A DNA stretch of 10,062 nucleotides from Christiangramia sp. (GCA_024644145.1 JAHELO010000031.1:1-10062), one strand, 5' to 3'; positions 1-6,752 are shown, numbered from the stretch's first letter. Program-made: numbers and translations. The notes: generated by a model from the sequence alone, not told the origin.

Positions 1-871
1 TGTCTATACCCATCCCAAAGGCAGTTGTAGCGACCATCACACTGGTCTTATTTGTGAGCCATTGCTCAAATCTTTCAGATTTGTCTTCTTTCTTTAATCC
101 TCCATGATATGCCGCTGCTGTAATTCCATGCTTGTTTAAGAACCGGGATATCTCCTGAGTTGCATTCCGGCTGCGTACATAGATTATTGCGGAATCATCT
201 TTAAGTATCTGGGTTAAGCGGAAGTATTTATCTTCAGTCTTTAAAACTTCATATTGCAAATTACTTCTGGCGAAGGATTTTTGATGTATCTCGGGACTTT
301 CCAGTTGCAGCTGTTCACAAATATCCTTTACCACCTCTTTAGTTGCCGTCGCTGTGAATGCTGCCATGCAGGTGCCGGGAAGTAATTCCCTCAGTTCTGA
401 AATATTACGATAGGCCGGCCTGAAGTCATGACCCCACTGCGAAATACAATGAGCTTCATCTATCGCAATGAGGTTTATATTCATCTGTTTGAGTCGTTCT
501 CTTACCAGATCCTGCCTTAGGCGCTCTGGCGATAGATACAGGAATTTAAAATTCCCGAAAATACAGTTATCTAGGTTACGGTCCAGGTCCTGGTAGGAGA
601 TACCCCCGGTGATCGCCATGGCTTTGATATTCTTTTTCTTCAGGGCATTCACCTGGTCTTCCATAAGAGAAACCAGGGGTGATACAACGATGCAGATACC
701 TTCGTTAATAAGAGCTGGAACCTGGAAACATATAGATTTACCTCCACCGGTTGGGAAAAGGGTAAGTGAATCCTTTCTTTTCAGAATAGAATCTATAACT
801 TCTAGCTGTTGCGGCCTGAACTGCCGGAAGCCCCAGTATTTTTCTAATATTTTTAAAGCTTCCTCCTGCAA
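1..871 (-). CDS. recQ: RecQ-family ATP-dependent DNA helicase, N-terminal part
   Basis: Partial gene: 290 residues are visible and the reading frame runs off the left edge. RecQ enzymes unwind DNA 3'-5' using ATP during recombination and fork repair. Visible in order: the Q-motif-like FRQFRPQQ (residues 15-22), Walker A TGGGKS (41-46), motif Ia around SPLVSLMEDQV (64-74), DEAH box with the RecQ aromatic-rich loop DEAHCISQWGHDFRPAY (138-154), motif III FTATAT (172-177), motif IV around IIYVRSR (229-235), AYHGGL (254-259), and motif V ATTAFGMGID at the edge. The zinc-binding/winged-helix and HRDC regions, if present, lie outside, so RecQ versus a shorter RecQ-like helicase cannot be decided. 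The start is inferred as TTG at 871: an in-frame stop (that of the upstream gene) lies only two codons before it, and no ATG occurs before the conserved helicase sequence. It follows the P-loop ATPase gene by 6 bases, so the two are probably co-transcribed. The family call is secure; the exact start is less so. Confidence 0.93.
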   Translation of the reverse strand, partial: MQEEALKILEKYWGFRQFRPQQLEVIDSILKRKDSLTLFPTGGGKSICFQVPALINEGICIVVSPLVSLMEDQVNALKKKNIKAMAITGGISYQDLDRNLDNCIFGNFKFLYLSPERLRQDLVRERLKQMNINLIAIDEAHCISQWGHDFRPAYRNISELRELLPGTCMAAFTATATKEVVKDICEQLQLESPEIHQKSFARSNLQYEVLKTEDKYFRLTQILKDDSAIIYVRSRNATQEISRFLNKHGITAAAYHGGLKKEDKSERFEQWLTNKTSVMVATTAFGMGID

Positions 872-877
872 ATTCTT

Positions 878-1411
878 TTAGATCTTATCCAGAATAAAGG
901 AAGTACGGTCTTCCACACTTAGTTTGGGAACCTCAATAGGATCGTAACCATACCGCCTGTAAGTAGAATAAAGATAAGACGAAATTTTTAAGGATTCTGT
1001 ATAGCTCTCATAGCGCTCGTTGTCACTGGTGTAAATTTCCTTCCATGGCGGCAGTATAAATATCTGTTCGTACCTGTGCCGTTCGCAGGTTGTATTAAAA
1101 ACCTCAGGATAATTGGTGTCAAAATAATCCATATATGCTACAACATCTGGCAAACCCCGATCTAAAAAAATATGGTGAGACTGATATCTCTCAGCTTCGA
1201 GATATTGGTCTAGTCTGCCTTCCAGCAATTTTTCACTAAATAGAAGTGGTTTTTCCAGAAATAGCTGATCGATTCCCTGTTTCTGAGCCTCCAGAGTTAC
1301 CTGCCGGGATATTTCATGAAGACATTTTTCTCCGTTCTCTTCCAGTTTATGGATTATGGACGATTTTCCGGTTCCCGGGCCACCGGTTATTACAATTTTT
1401 TTATTTTTCAC
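878..1411 (-). CDS. P-loop ATPase, AAA_28/NadR-kinase-like domain
   Basis: A 177-residue, probably cytosolic nucleotide-binding protein. Walker A is GGPGTGKSS at residues 10-18, right after the first beta strand (KKIVITG). A likely Walker B/lid-like segment is IFLDRGLPDVVAY (81-93). Further conserved-looking stretches are DNERYES (130-136) and YRRYGYDPIEVP (151-162). Size and layout fit the AAA_28 family (ATPase/kinase-like domain resembling the NadR kinase part), whose physiological substrate is generally not known; small-molecule kinase activity is possible but not shown. The start is GTG at 1411: the frame has a stop about 11 codons upstream, no ATG lies between, and the P-loop sits at the expected distance from this start. 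The gene is divergent from the DUF493 gene and lies 6 bases upstream of the RecQ gene. I found no convincing TAnnTTTG promoter for it in the 82-base gap. Confidence 0.85.
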   Translation of the reverse strand: MKNKKIVITGGPGTGKSSIIHKLEENGEKCLHEISRQVTLEAQKQGIDQLFLEKPLLFSEKLLEGRLDQYLEAERYQSHHIFLDRGLPDVVAYMDYFDTNYPEVFNTTCERHRYEQIFILPPWKEIYTSDNERYESYTESLKISSYLYSTYRRYGYDPIEVPKLSVEDRTSFILDKI

Positions 1412-1434
1412 GCTGCAAATTTCGACAATTGAAT

Positions 1435-1470
1435 TTGATTATAAAAATGCTATCATTACTTGTATCTTTG
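1435..1470 (+). promoter_or_regulatory. Putative Bacteroidota promoter for the DUF493 gene
   Basis: TATCTTTG at 1463-1470 matches the Bacteroidota -7 consensus TAnnTTTG exactly and lies 23 bases before the ATG at 1494. A TTTG at 1434-1437 could be the -33 element, but the 25-base spacer is longer than the usual 17-23, so the upstream half is weak. Confidence 0.5.
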
Positions 1471-1480
1471 CAACTAAACG

Positions 1481-1486
1481 AAGGAG
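1481..1486 (+). promoter_or_regulatory. Shine-Dalgarno-like site deciding the DUF493 start
   Basis: AAGGAG ends 7 bases before the ATG at 1494. It is the clearest Shine-Dalgarno match at any gene start in the window. It supports this start over the in-frame ATG at 1356, which lies inside the divergent ATPase gene and would add 46 non-conserved residues. Confidence 0.6.
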
Positions 1487-1493
1487 AAAAATT

Positions 1494-1787
1494 ATGAGCG
1501 AATCCAAGAATCCTGAAGAATTTTACGCAAAATTAAAAAAGCAACTTCATGATACGGCCATGTGGCCCTCTGAATATCTATATAAATTCATTGTTCCTAC
1601 CAAAGGAGACCAGATAGGGCAGGTGGAGAACATCTTTAACAATATGGGCGCGGTAATAGAAAAAAAGCAATCCAAGAAAGGGAAATATACCAGTGTGTCT
1701 ATTAACGTTCGTATGAAGAATCCGGATGCTGTAATAGAGAAATATAAAGAGGTAGCTGAAAAAGTAGAAGGAGTGATATCCCTGTAA
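1494..1787 (+). CDS. DUF493 (YbeD/UPF0250-like) family protein
   Basis: A 97-residue soluble protein. The segment WPSEYLYKFIVPTKGDQIGQVENIF (residues 24-48, shown here as its landmarks WPSEYLYKFI and the glycine-aspartate turn) followed by KKQSKKGKYTSVSINVRM (57-74) and a C-terminal helix matches the DUF493 pattern. In this family a strand, helix and two strands build a small ferredoxin/ACT-like fold; E. coli YbeD is the best-known member at 87 residues. Its biochemical function is not established, although in gammaproteobacteria it sits beside lipoate genes; no lipoate gene is seen here. The gene has its own promoter and ribosome-binding site and is followed by a 101-base gap, so it may be transcribed alone. 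Confidence 0.85.
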   Translation: MSESKNPEEFYAKLKKQLHDTAMWPSEYLYKFIVPTKGDQIGQVENIFNNMGAVIEKKQSKKGKYTSVSINVRMKNPDAVIEKYKEVAEKVEGVISL

Positions 1788-1812
1788 GTCGATTATAAAA
1801 GCGTCCTTTTTC

Positions 1813-1843
1813 TTGCGGTTCTATTGTATTATTTAGTATTTTG
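1813..1843 (+). promoter_or_regulatory. Possible promoter for DUF4290-murA
   Basis: The 101-base gap after DUF493 holds a TTG at 1813-1815 and a TATTTTG at 1837-1843 with a 21-base spacer. This resembles the Bacteroidota -33/-7 pair, but the -7 half is one base short of TAnnTTTG. I see no terminator in the gap, so readthrough from DUF493 is also possible. Confidence 0.3.
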
Positions 1844-1888
1844 CAGGCAGGAGTATAACTTCATTAATTACCTAATTAAACTTCAATT

Positions 1889-2530
1889 TTGACAAACGCA
1901 TTAGAATATAACTCTGAGAGGAGCAAACTGATTATTCCAGAATATGGGAGACATCTTCAAAAAATGGTAGAACATGCCGTTAGTATTGAAGATGATGAAG
2001 AACGTAATAAAGTTGCGAATTCTATTATCGCAGTGATGGGAAATATGAATCCACATCTTCGCGATGTACCAGATTTTCAACATAAATTATGGGATCAGTT
2101 ATTCATAATTAGTGATTTTAAACTTAATGTGGAATCACCTTTTCCTAAGCCAACCAGAGAAATGCTGGCAGAAAGACCCGATATGCTTCAATATCCTGAA
2201 AATAACCCGAAGTATAGATTTTATGGGAATAATATCAAAAGGATGATAGATGTTGCCAAAGATTATGAAGAAGGTGACTTTAAAGAGGCCCTGGTACTTA
2301 CTATCGCCAATCATATGAAAAAATCTTACCTTAACTGGAACAGGGATTCTGTAGATGATGAAGTGATTTTTACCCATCTCAAGGAACTTAGTAATGGAAA
2401 AATAAGTCCGAAGAATATAGACGAAGATCTCACGCAAACTTCAGATCTAATTCGCGGAGGAACCAGCAAGAAAAAATATTCCAAGAACACCAAAAAGACC
2501 AGCCGTAAAGGGGGTCGCAAACGCCACTAA
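1889..2530 (+). CDS. DUF4290 domain-containing protein
   Basis: A 213-residue soluble protein of a family essentially confined to Bacteroidota, with unknown function. The body (residues 5-165) begins with LEYNSERSKLIIPEYGRHL, the typical N-terminal signature of DUF4290 proteins, and appears mainly helical. The C-terminus from about residue 190 is a low-complexity basic tail, rich in Lys, Arg, Gly and Ser, which could bind nucleic acid or a phosphate-rich surface; that is inference only. The start is TTG at 1889: a stop lies four codons upstream, no ATG precedes the conserved N-terminus, and the next in-frame Met is at residue 26. No Shine-Dalgarno is seen. The stop is 15 bases before murA, so co-transcription with peptidoglycan synthesis is likely. 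There are no signal peptide or membrane segments. Confidence 0.85.
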   Translation: MTNALEYNSERSKLIIPEYGRHLQKMVEHAVSIEDDEERNKVANSIIAVMGNMNPHLRDVPDFQHKLWDQLFIISDFKLNVESPFPKPTREMLAERPDMLQYPENNPKYRFYGNNIKRMIDVAKDYEEGDFKEALVLTIANHMKKSYLNWNRDSVDDEVIFTHLKELSNGKISPKNIDEDLTQTSDLIRGGTSKKKYSKNTKKTSRKGGRKRH

Positions 2531-2545
2531 ACTCAATACATTTTA

Positions 2546-3859
2546 ATGGGAACTTTTCAAATTGAAGGCGGTCATCGTTTGAGCGGGGAGATACAGCCCC
2601 AGGGAGCAAAAAACGAGGCACTGCAAATCTTATGTGCGGTATTATTAACTGAGGAAAAGGTAACTATCCATAACATACCGGATATTGTTGATGTAAATAA
2701 ACTAATCAAGCTTTTAGGTAATCTCGGAGTTAAAATAGAGAAAACCGGAAAGGGCAGTTATACTTTTGAAAGTGATGATCTTGATATGGATTATCTCAAC
2801 ACCGAGCAGTTTAAGATCGATGGGGGAGGCCTTAGAGGTTCTATTATGATTGTGGGACCTATGCTGGGACGATTTGGAAAAGGTTTTATTCCGAAACCTG
2901 GTGGTGATAAAATTGGTAGAAGAAGATTGGACACCCATTTTGAGGGTTTCATGAAGCTGGGAGCCGATTTTAGATATAATAAAGAAGAAAGGTTTTATGG
3001 TGTTGAGGCTCCCAATGGTTTGCAGGGCGATTATATGCTTCTGGAAGAGGCCTCAGTTACCGGTACTGCAAATATTGTAATGGCTGCAGTCCTTGCAAAA
3101 GGTACAACTACTATATACAATGCTGCCTGTGAACCATATTTACAGCAACTTTGCAAGATGCTTAATTCTATGGGTGCTAAAATCAGCGGAGTTGGTTCTA
3201 ACTTACTCACGATTGAAGGCGTAGAAACACTGGGAGGTTGTGAACATCGTATTTTGCCAGATATGATTGAAATTGGATCGTGGATAGGTTTGGCTGCAAT
3301 GACCAAAAGTGAGATCACTATAAAAAATGTGAACTGGGATATGCTTGGGGTTATCCCAACAACCTTTAGGAAACTGGGAATTACGGTAGAGAAAAAAGGA
3401 GATGATATTTTTATACCGGCTCACACTGATGGCTACGAGGTGCAAAGTTTTATTGATGGCTCTATTATGAATATTAGTGATGCTCCATGGCCTGGTTTTA
3501 CTCCAGACTTGCTAAGTATTATCCTGGTAATCGCCACTCAGGCCAGAGGTAGTGTGCTAATACATCAAAAAATGTTTGAAAGCCGACTATTCTTTGTAGA
3601 TAAGCTTATAGACATGGGTGCGAAGATCATTCTTTGTGATCCTCACAGGGCCACTGTGATAGGGCATGATTTTACTTCAGACCTGAAGGCAACTACCATG
3701 ACCTCACCAGATATCAGGGCAGGTATTTCTCTGTTAATTGCTGCTCTATCAGCCAAAGGAACTTCTACCATTCATAATATTGAACAGATTGATCGTGGCT
3801 ATGAAAATATTGTAGCGAGATTACAGGGTATAGGTGCAAAGATAACCAGACTGGATTAA
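2546..3859 (+). CDS. murA: UDP-N-acetylglucosamine 1-carboxyvinyltransferase MurA
   Basis: A 437-residue cytosolic enzyme of normal length. It transfers enolpyruvate from phosphoenolpyruvate to UDP-GlcNAc, the first committed step of peptidoglycan precursor synthesis. The two inverse alpha/beta (EPT) domains are complete. Visible catalytic features are GAKNEAL with Lys22, the active-site loop PGGDKIGRRRLDTHF (118-132), GFTPDL with Asp321 near the position of the E. coli general base Asp305, and SPDIRAG with Arg391 corresponding to E. coli Arg397. The loop residue that is Cys115 in E. coli is Asp121 here. Asp at this position keeps activity but removes the fosfomycin target thiol in other bacteria such as Mycobacterium tuberculosis and Chlamydia. 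The start is ATG at 2546, 15 bases after the DUF4290 stop, without a clear Shine-Dalgarno. Transcription should end at the hairpin just downstream. Confidence 0.97.
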   Translation: MGTFQIEGGHRLSGEIQPQGAKNEALQILCAVLLTEEKVTIHNIPDIVDVNKLIKLLGNLGVKIEKTGKGSYTFESDDLDMDYLNTEQFKIDGGGLRGSIMIVGPMLGRFGKGFIPKPGGDKIGRRRLDTHFEGFMKLGADFRYNKEERFYGVEAPNGLQGDYMLLEEASVTGTANIVMAAVLAKGTTTIYNAACEPYLQQLCKMLNSMGAKISGVGSNLLTIEGVETLGGCEHRILPDMIEIGSWIGLAAMTKSEITIKNVNWDMLGVIPTTFRKLGITVEKKGDDIFIPAHTDGYEVQSFIDGSIMNISDAPWPGFTPDLLSIILVIATQARGSVLIHQKMFESRLFFVDKLIDMGAKIILCDPHRATVIGHDFTSDLKATTMTSPDIRAGISLLIAALSAKGTSTIHNIEQIDRGYENIVARLQGIGAKITRLD

Positions 3860-3870
3860 ATTATATTTTA

Positions 3871-3912
3871 AGCAAAAAAAAAGCTGTTCTCTCGAACAGC
3901 TTTTTTTTTGCT
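3871..3912. terminator. Bidirectional intrinsic terminator
   Basis: This is a perfect 19-bp inverted repeat with arms at 3871-3889 and 3894-3912 and a TCTC loop. The GCTGTTC/GAACAGC core is flanked by nine A on the left and nine T on the right, so a hairpin plus U-tract forms in both directions. It lies between the converging murA (stop at 3859) and the minus-strand gene ending at 3926, and serves both. Confidence 0.92.
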
Positions 3913-3925
3913 ATATTAAATAATA

Positions 3926-5389
3926 TTAGACCTCTTCGGTCTTAGCCTTTTGTTTTTGTTCTTTGTATTGGAAAAGATTTTTTTCCTTGATCATTTTCGT
4001 GGTTCTTTCCGGCAACATTTCTTCCCATCCTGCTTCTCCTTCATTAATCATCTTGAGAACTTCCCTCGAGTAGATATTCATAATATCTGGATTGTAGTTC
4101 TCTATATCCTCAACCCGGCCATTATATTTAAAGAACTTATACAGTTCCTTCATACGCGGGTGAACTTTTAAATTTTCACTGGTGGTGATTTCGCCAGTTT
4201 CAGGATTTTTAAGAGGGTAGAGGTAAACCTTCAGATCTTTAAAGAATAATTTACCAAATGCTTCAAGAATTCCCCCACTAAGATGACGATAATATTTTTC
4301 ATCAAAAACATCTACCAGGTTTTGAACACCCATGGTGAGTCCCATTCTCTGTTTAGAATAGCGGGAGAAATATTCTACCACCTTGTAGTATTCCTGGAAG
4401 TTCGAGATCATCACTGTTTGGCCAAGTGAACATAATAATTCTGCCCGATCCATAAAATCTCTTTCGTCAATCTCTCCTTCTGCCCGAAGGTTTGACAAGG
4501 TGATCTCGAATATTATCTCTGTATTCTCGCGATTAACTTTGGTTTCTTTAAAGAAAAGTTCCTTAGACCTTTCGTACATATCCATGTTAACCTTAGTTAC
4601 AGGCCTGAAACTACCCCTAAGCGCCAGGATATTCTTTTTATAAAGGATCTTTGCCGGTAGCACGTTGTTTCCATCAGGACCGAACATTACCGCCTCGGTC
4701 ATTCCATTCTTAACCAGCTGAAGACTCATTAAACGATTATCTACCTTTTCGAATTTTGGTCCGGAAAAATTAATCGTATCAATTTCTATCTGATCCTTAT
4801 CTATATGATCGTATAAGTATCTAAGAAGTTTTTTAGGATTGTCATATTTATAATAAGCCCCGTAGATTAGATTAACCCCTAGAATACCCAGGGTGTTCTG
4901 TTGGTGCCTGGCATCATTTTCGTGAAAACGAACATGCAGGAGAATTTCATTATAATCTTCGCCCGGCTCTACCTGATATCTTATACCAACCCAACCATGG
5001 CCTTTATATTTCTTTGCAAAGTCTATGGTTGCAACGGTATTCGCATATGTGAAAAATAATTTATTAGGATGTTTTTCACGGGAGATCCTGTCTTCAATTA
5101 ACTGCGTCTCATGAGCGAGCATTTTCTTTAAACGCGCTTCAGTGACATATCGGCGGTCATTTTCCACCCCATAGATCGCGTCACTAAAGTCTTTATCATA
5201 AGCACTCATCGCTTTCGCAATGGTACCCGAAGCACCACCGGCCCGGAAAAAGTTCCTTACGGTTTCCTGACCTGCACCAATTTCTGAAAACGTCCCATAG
5301 ATGTTTTCATTTAAATTGATACGAAGGGCTTTACTATTTATTGAAGGAACATTTTCAAATTCCTTATCGCCCATTATAGTAATTGGCAT
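3926..5389 (-). CDS. Conserved protein of unknown function (about 487 aa)
   Basis: A long soluble protein that I cannot assign to a characterised function. The N-terminus carries a strongly conserved-looking block (NSKALRINLN, then EIGAGQETVRNFFRAGGASG, then the segment KAMSAYDKDFSDAIYG), followed by a mixed alpha/beta body and a C-terminal Lys/Glu-rich tail. I recall that relatives of this block exist in several phyla with inconsistent labels, including nicotinate-nucleotide adenylyltransferase and TonB-dependent receptor. Neither label is supported: no adenylyltransferase HxGH signature, signal peptide, TonB box or beta-barrel is seen. The frame extends to a TTG at 5428, but that codon sits inside an exact promoter -7 element, so the start is placed at the ATG at 5389; a second ATG at 5374 is also possible. 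The gene has its own promoter, ends at the shared terminator and appears monocistronic. Confidence 0.85.
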   Translation of the reverse strand: MPITIMGDKEFENVPSINSKALRINLNENIYGTFSEIGAGQETVRNFFRAGGASGTIAKAMSAYDKDFSDAIYGVENDRRYVTEARLKKMLAHETQLIEDRISREKHPNKLFFTYANTVATIDFAKKYKGHGWVGIRYQVEPGEDYNEILLHVRFHENDARHQQNTLGILGVNLIYGAYYKYDNPKKLLRYLYDHIDKDQIEIDTINFSGPKFEKVDNRLMSLQLVKNGMTEAVMFGPDGNNVLPAKILYKKNILALRGSFRPVTKVNMDMYERSKELFFKETKVNRENTEIIFEITLSNLRAEGEIDERDFMDRAELLCSLGQTVMISNFQEYYKVVEYFSRYSKQRMGLTMGVQNLVDVFDEKYYRHLSGGILEAFGKLFFKDLKVYLYPLKNPETGEITTSENLKVHPRMKELYKFFKYNGRVEDIENYNPDIMNIYSREVLKMINEGEAGWEEMLPERTTKMIKEKNLFQYKEQKQKAKTEEV

Positions 5390-5425
5390 ATTCTGTCGTT
5401 TAGGTAAACATTTCTTTGTGTACTT

Positions 5426-5455
5426 CAAAAGTACTAAAAGCGGTAGGCATACAAA
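5426..5455 (-). promoter_or_regulatory. Promoter for the 487-residue unknown gene
   Basis: Read on the minus strand, TTTG (5455-5452), an 18-base spacer and TACTTTTG (5433-5426) give a full Bacteroidota -33/-7 promoter. Transcription would begin near 5420, about 30 bases before the ATG at 5389. This rules out the upstream TTG at 5428 as start codon. Confidence 0.65.
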
Positions 5456-5465
5456 AAAATATATT

Positions 5466-5473
5466 TACTTTTG
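5466..5473 (+). promoter_or_regulatory. -7 promoter element for the MBL-fold hydrolase pair
   Basis: TACTTTTG matches TAnnTTTG exactly and is 18 bases before the TTG start at 5492, giving a leader of roughly a dozen bases. No clear -33 TTG is present at the usual distance. It is the same octamer as the divergent promoter on the other strand. Confidence 0.55.
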
Positions 5474-5491
5474 TGTGAAAAATAACAGCTT

Positions 5492-6253
5492 TTGGAAGTA
5501 ACATTTTTAGGAACAGGGACCTCCCAGGGAATACCAATCATAGGAAGCGACCATCCGGTGTGCCTTAGTGACAATCCAAAGGATAAACGCTTACGTGTAT
5601 CTGTTCTGGTATCCTGGAACAATTATAATATTCTAATAGACTGTGGTCCAGATTTTCGGCAGCAAATGCTGGCTAATAATGTAAAAAAGCTGGACGCAAT
5701 TTTTTATACCCATGAACATAATGACCATACGGCGGGATTAGATGATATTAGGCCATTCTTTTTCCGGCAGGGAGATATTCCTATTTATGCACATAAAAGA
5801 GTCTTAAAGGCGCTTAAGAATAGGTTTGATTATATTTTTACCACCGAAAATAAATATCCGGGGGCGCCAGGGGTAAAGGAAAATATCATTGAAAACAATC
5901 CTTTCAATTTCCATGGATTAACAGTTACTCCAATTGAATTCACACATAACAGGTTGAAAGTATTTGGATATCGTATGGAAGATTTTGCATATTTAACCGA
6001 TATAAAATCTATTGAAGACAGCGAAGTCGAAAAACTGGGTGATCTTAAGGTTTTAGTAGTAAGTGCCTTAAGAGTAGAACCCCATCACTCTCATTTTAAT
6101 CTGGAAGAAGCGCTGGAATTTATAAAGCAAGTAAATCCTGAAACTGCCTATTTAACCCATATAAGCCATATGCTGGGATTTCATGATGAAGTAGAGAAGA
6201 ACCTGCCAGAAAATGTACATCTGGCTTATGACAACCTGAAAATCAACTTATAA
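5492..6253 (+). CDS. MBL-fold metallohydrolase, PhnP-like
   Basis: A 253-residue cytosolic metallo-beta-lactamase-fold hydrolase, close to the PhnP/RNase Z-like branch that cleaves phosphodiesters such as cyclic phosphates. Metal ligands visible are the HEHNDH motif (residues 74-79, with Asp78 and His79), His152 in EFTHNR, Asp170 in AYLTD, and His223 in YLTHISH. The N-terminal VTFLGTGTSQGIP strand-turn is typical of the subfamily, and the PhnP-like HSHF segment lies at 199-202. Natural substrate is unknown; no phosphonate (phn) genes are nearby, so a C-P lyase role is unlikely. The start is TTG at 5492: the conserved beta strand begins at the next codon and no ATG lies upstream in frame within the leader. 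It is followed after one base by a membrane-anchored hypothetical gene, so the two are co-transcribed. Confidence 0.9.
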   Translation: MEVTFLGTGTSQGIPIIGSDHPVCLSDNPKDKRLRVSVLVSWNNYNILIDCGPDFRQQMLANNVKKLDAIFYTHEHNDHTAGLDDIRPFFFRQGDIPIYAHKRVLKALKNRFDYIFTTENKYPGAPGVKENIIENNPFNFHGLTVTPIEFTHNRLKVFGYRMEDFAYLTDIKSIEDSEVEKLGDLKVLVVSALRVEPHHSHFNLEEALEFIKQVNPETAYLTHISHMLGFHDEVEKNLPENVHLAYDNLKINL

Positions 6254-6254
6254 A

Positions 6255-6752
6255 ATGAGCAATAAGATCTTAATGTACCTCTTTATCTTCAGTCTTTTAT
6301 TTACCATATTTATTTATGTAAATGATAAGAGAATATTGGATTCTAAAGAGGAACGAATAGAAAGCCTGGAAAAACAACTGGTAAATGCGGTGGATGTAAA
6401 CGATGAAAATAGTGAAGATCCGGTTGGTGAAGATTATTTTAATCTGGAAAATAATGAAGATGCGATTACTTATTTTGAAAATAGGAATATAGATACAGAA
6501 GATATTATCTTTAAGATTGAAGATGCCATAATAAGCCAGAACTCTGCAGAAATTGATAATCCATTAGTGCCACAGGCCGGAATGGAGGGTGCTATGCGAA
6601 TTAACAAGGTAAAGGTTCTGAATCATAAATGGATTATTGCAGATTTTACCGACGGTACCTACTGGGGGGAATTATTTATGAGCTATGAGATTGCAAAAGA
6701 TGGTGAGATAAAATTCTACCCTGAGAAATCTTTCCTCTACCCTATAAACTAG
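6255..6752 (+). CDS. Hypothetical membrane-anchored protein
   Basis: A 165-residue protein whose family I do not recognise. Residues 5-22 form one hydrophobic segment, either an uncleaved signal anchor or a signal peptide without an obvious lipobox. A charged, probably coiled-coil helix (25-45) and an acidic linker (45-75) follow. The C-terminal half (about 80-165) looks like a small alpha/beta domain ending in strands such as KWIIADFTDGTYWGELF (125-141) and would lie in the periplasm if the anchor is N-in. The acidic composition and lack of cysteine are notable. Its ATG is one base after the stop of the MBL hydrolase gene, so it is translated from the same message. Its stop codon overlaps that of the converging esterase gene in a shared CTAG. 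Confidence 0.75.
   Translation: MSNKILMYLFIFSLLFTIFIYVNDKRILDSKEERIESLEKQLVNAVDVNDENSEDPVGEDYFNLENNEDAITYFENRNIDTEDIIFKIEDAIISQNSAEIDNPLVPQAGMEGAMRINKVKVLNHKWIIADFTDGTYWGELFMSYEIAKDGEIKFYPEKSFLYPIN
6749..6752. other. Shared CTAG: overlapping stop codons of convergent genes
   Basis: CTAG is its own reverse complement. The plus-strand gene ends with TAG at 6750-6752 and the minus-strand esterase ends with TAG at 6751-6749. There is no room for a terminator between the genes, so each message must run into the other coding region. Confidence 0.9.

Noticed and set aside
609..881. Plus-strand open frame opposite the RecQ gene
   Set aside because: It is antisense to strongly conserved RecQ motifs, has low-complexity Phe/Ser-rich composition and no family resemblance.
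1..1411. ATPase plus helicase as a possible anti-phage defence module
   Set aside because: RecQ is a standard repair helicase, no nuclease or other effector is present, and the surroundings are housekeeping genes without mobile-element marks.
1412..1493. Promoter for the minus-strand ATPase-recQ unit
   Set aside because: I found no TAnnTTTG octamer on the minus strand in this gap. A promoter must exist here or further upstream, but I cannot place it.
1788..1892. In-frame hydrophobic stretch directly after the DUF493 stop that could be read as a small membrane peptide or readthrough extension
   Set aside because: There is no ATG or GTG start and no ribosome-binding site, the DUF493 protein already has family length, and AT-rich intergenic DNA readily encodes hydrophobic residues.
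3926..5389. Nicotinate-nucleotide adenylyltransferase or TonB-dependent receptor identity for the unknown 487-residue protein
   Set aside because: No GxFxPxHxGH-type nucleotidyltransferase signature, no signal peptide, plug domain or beta-barrel pattern is visible.
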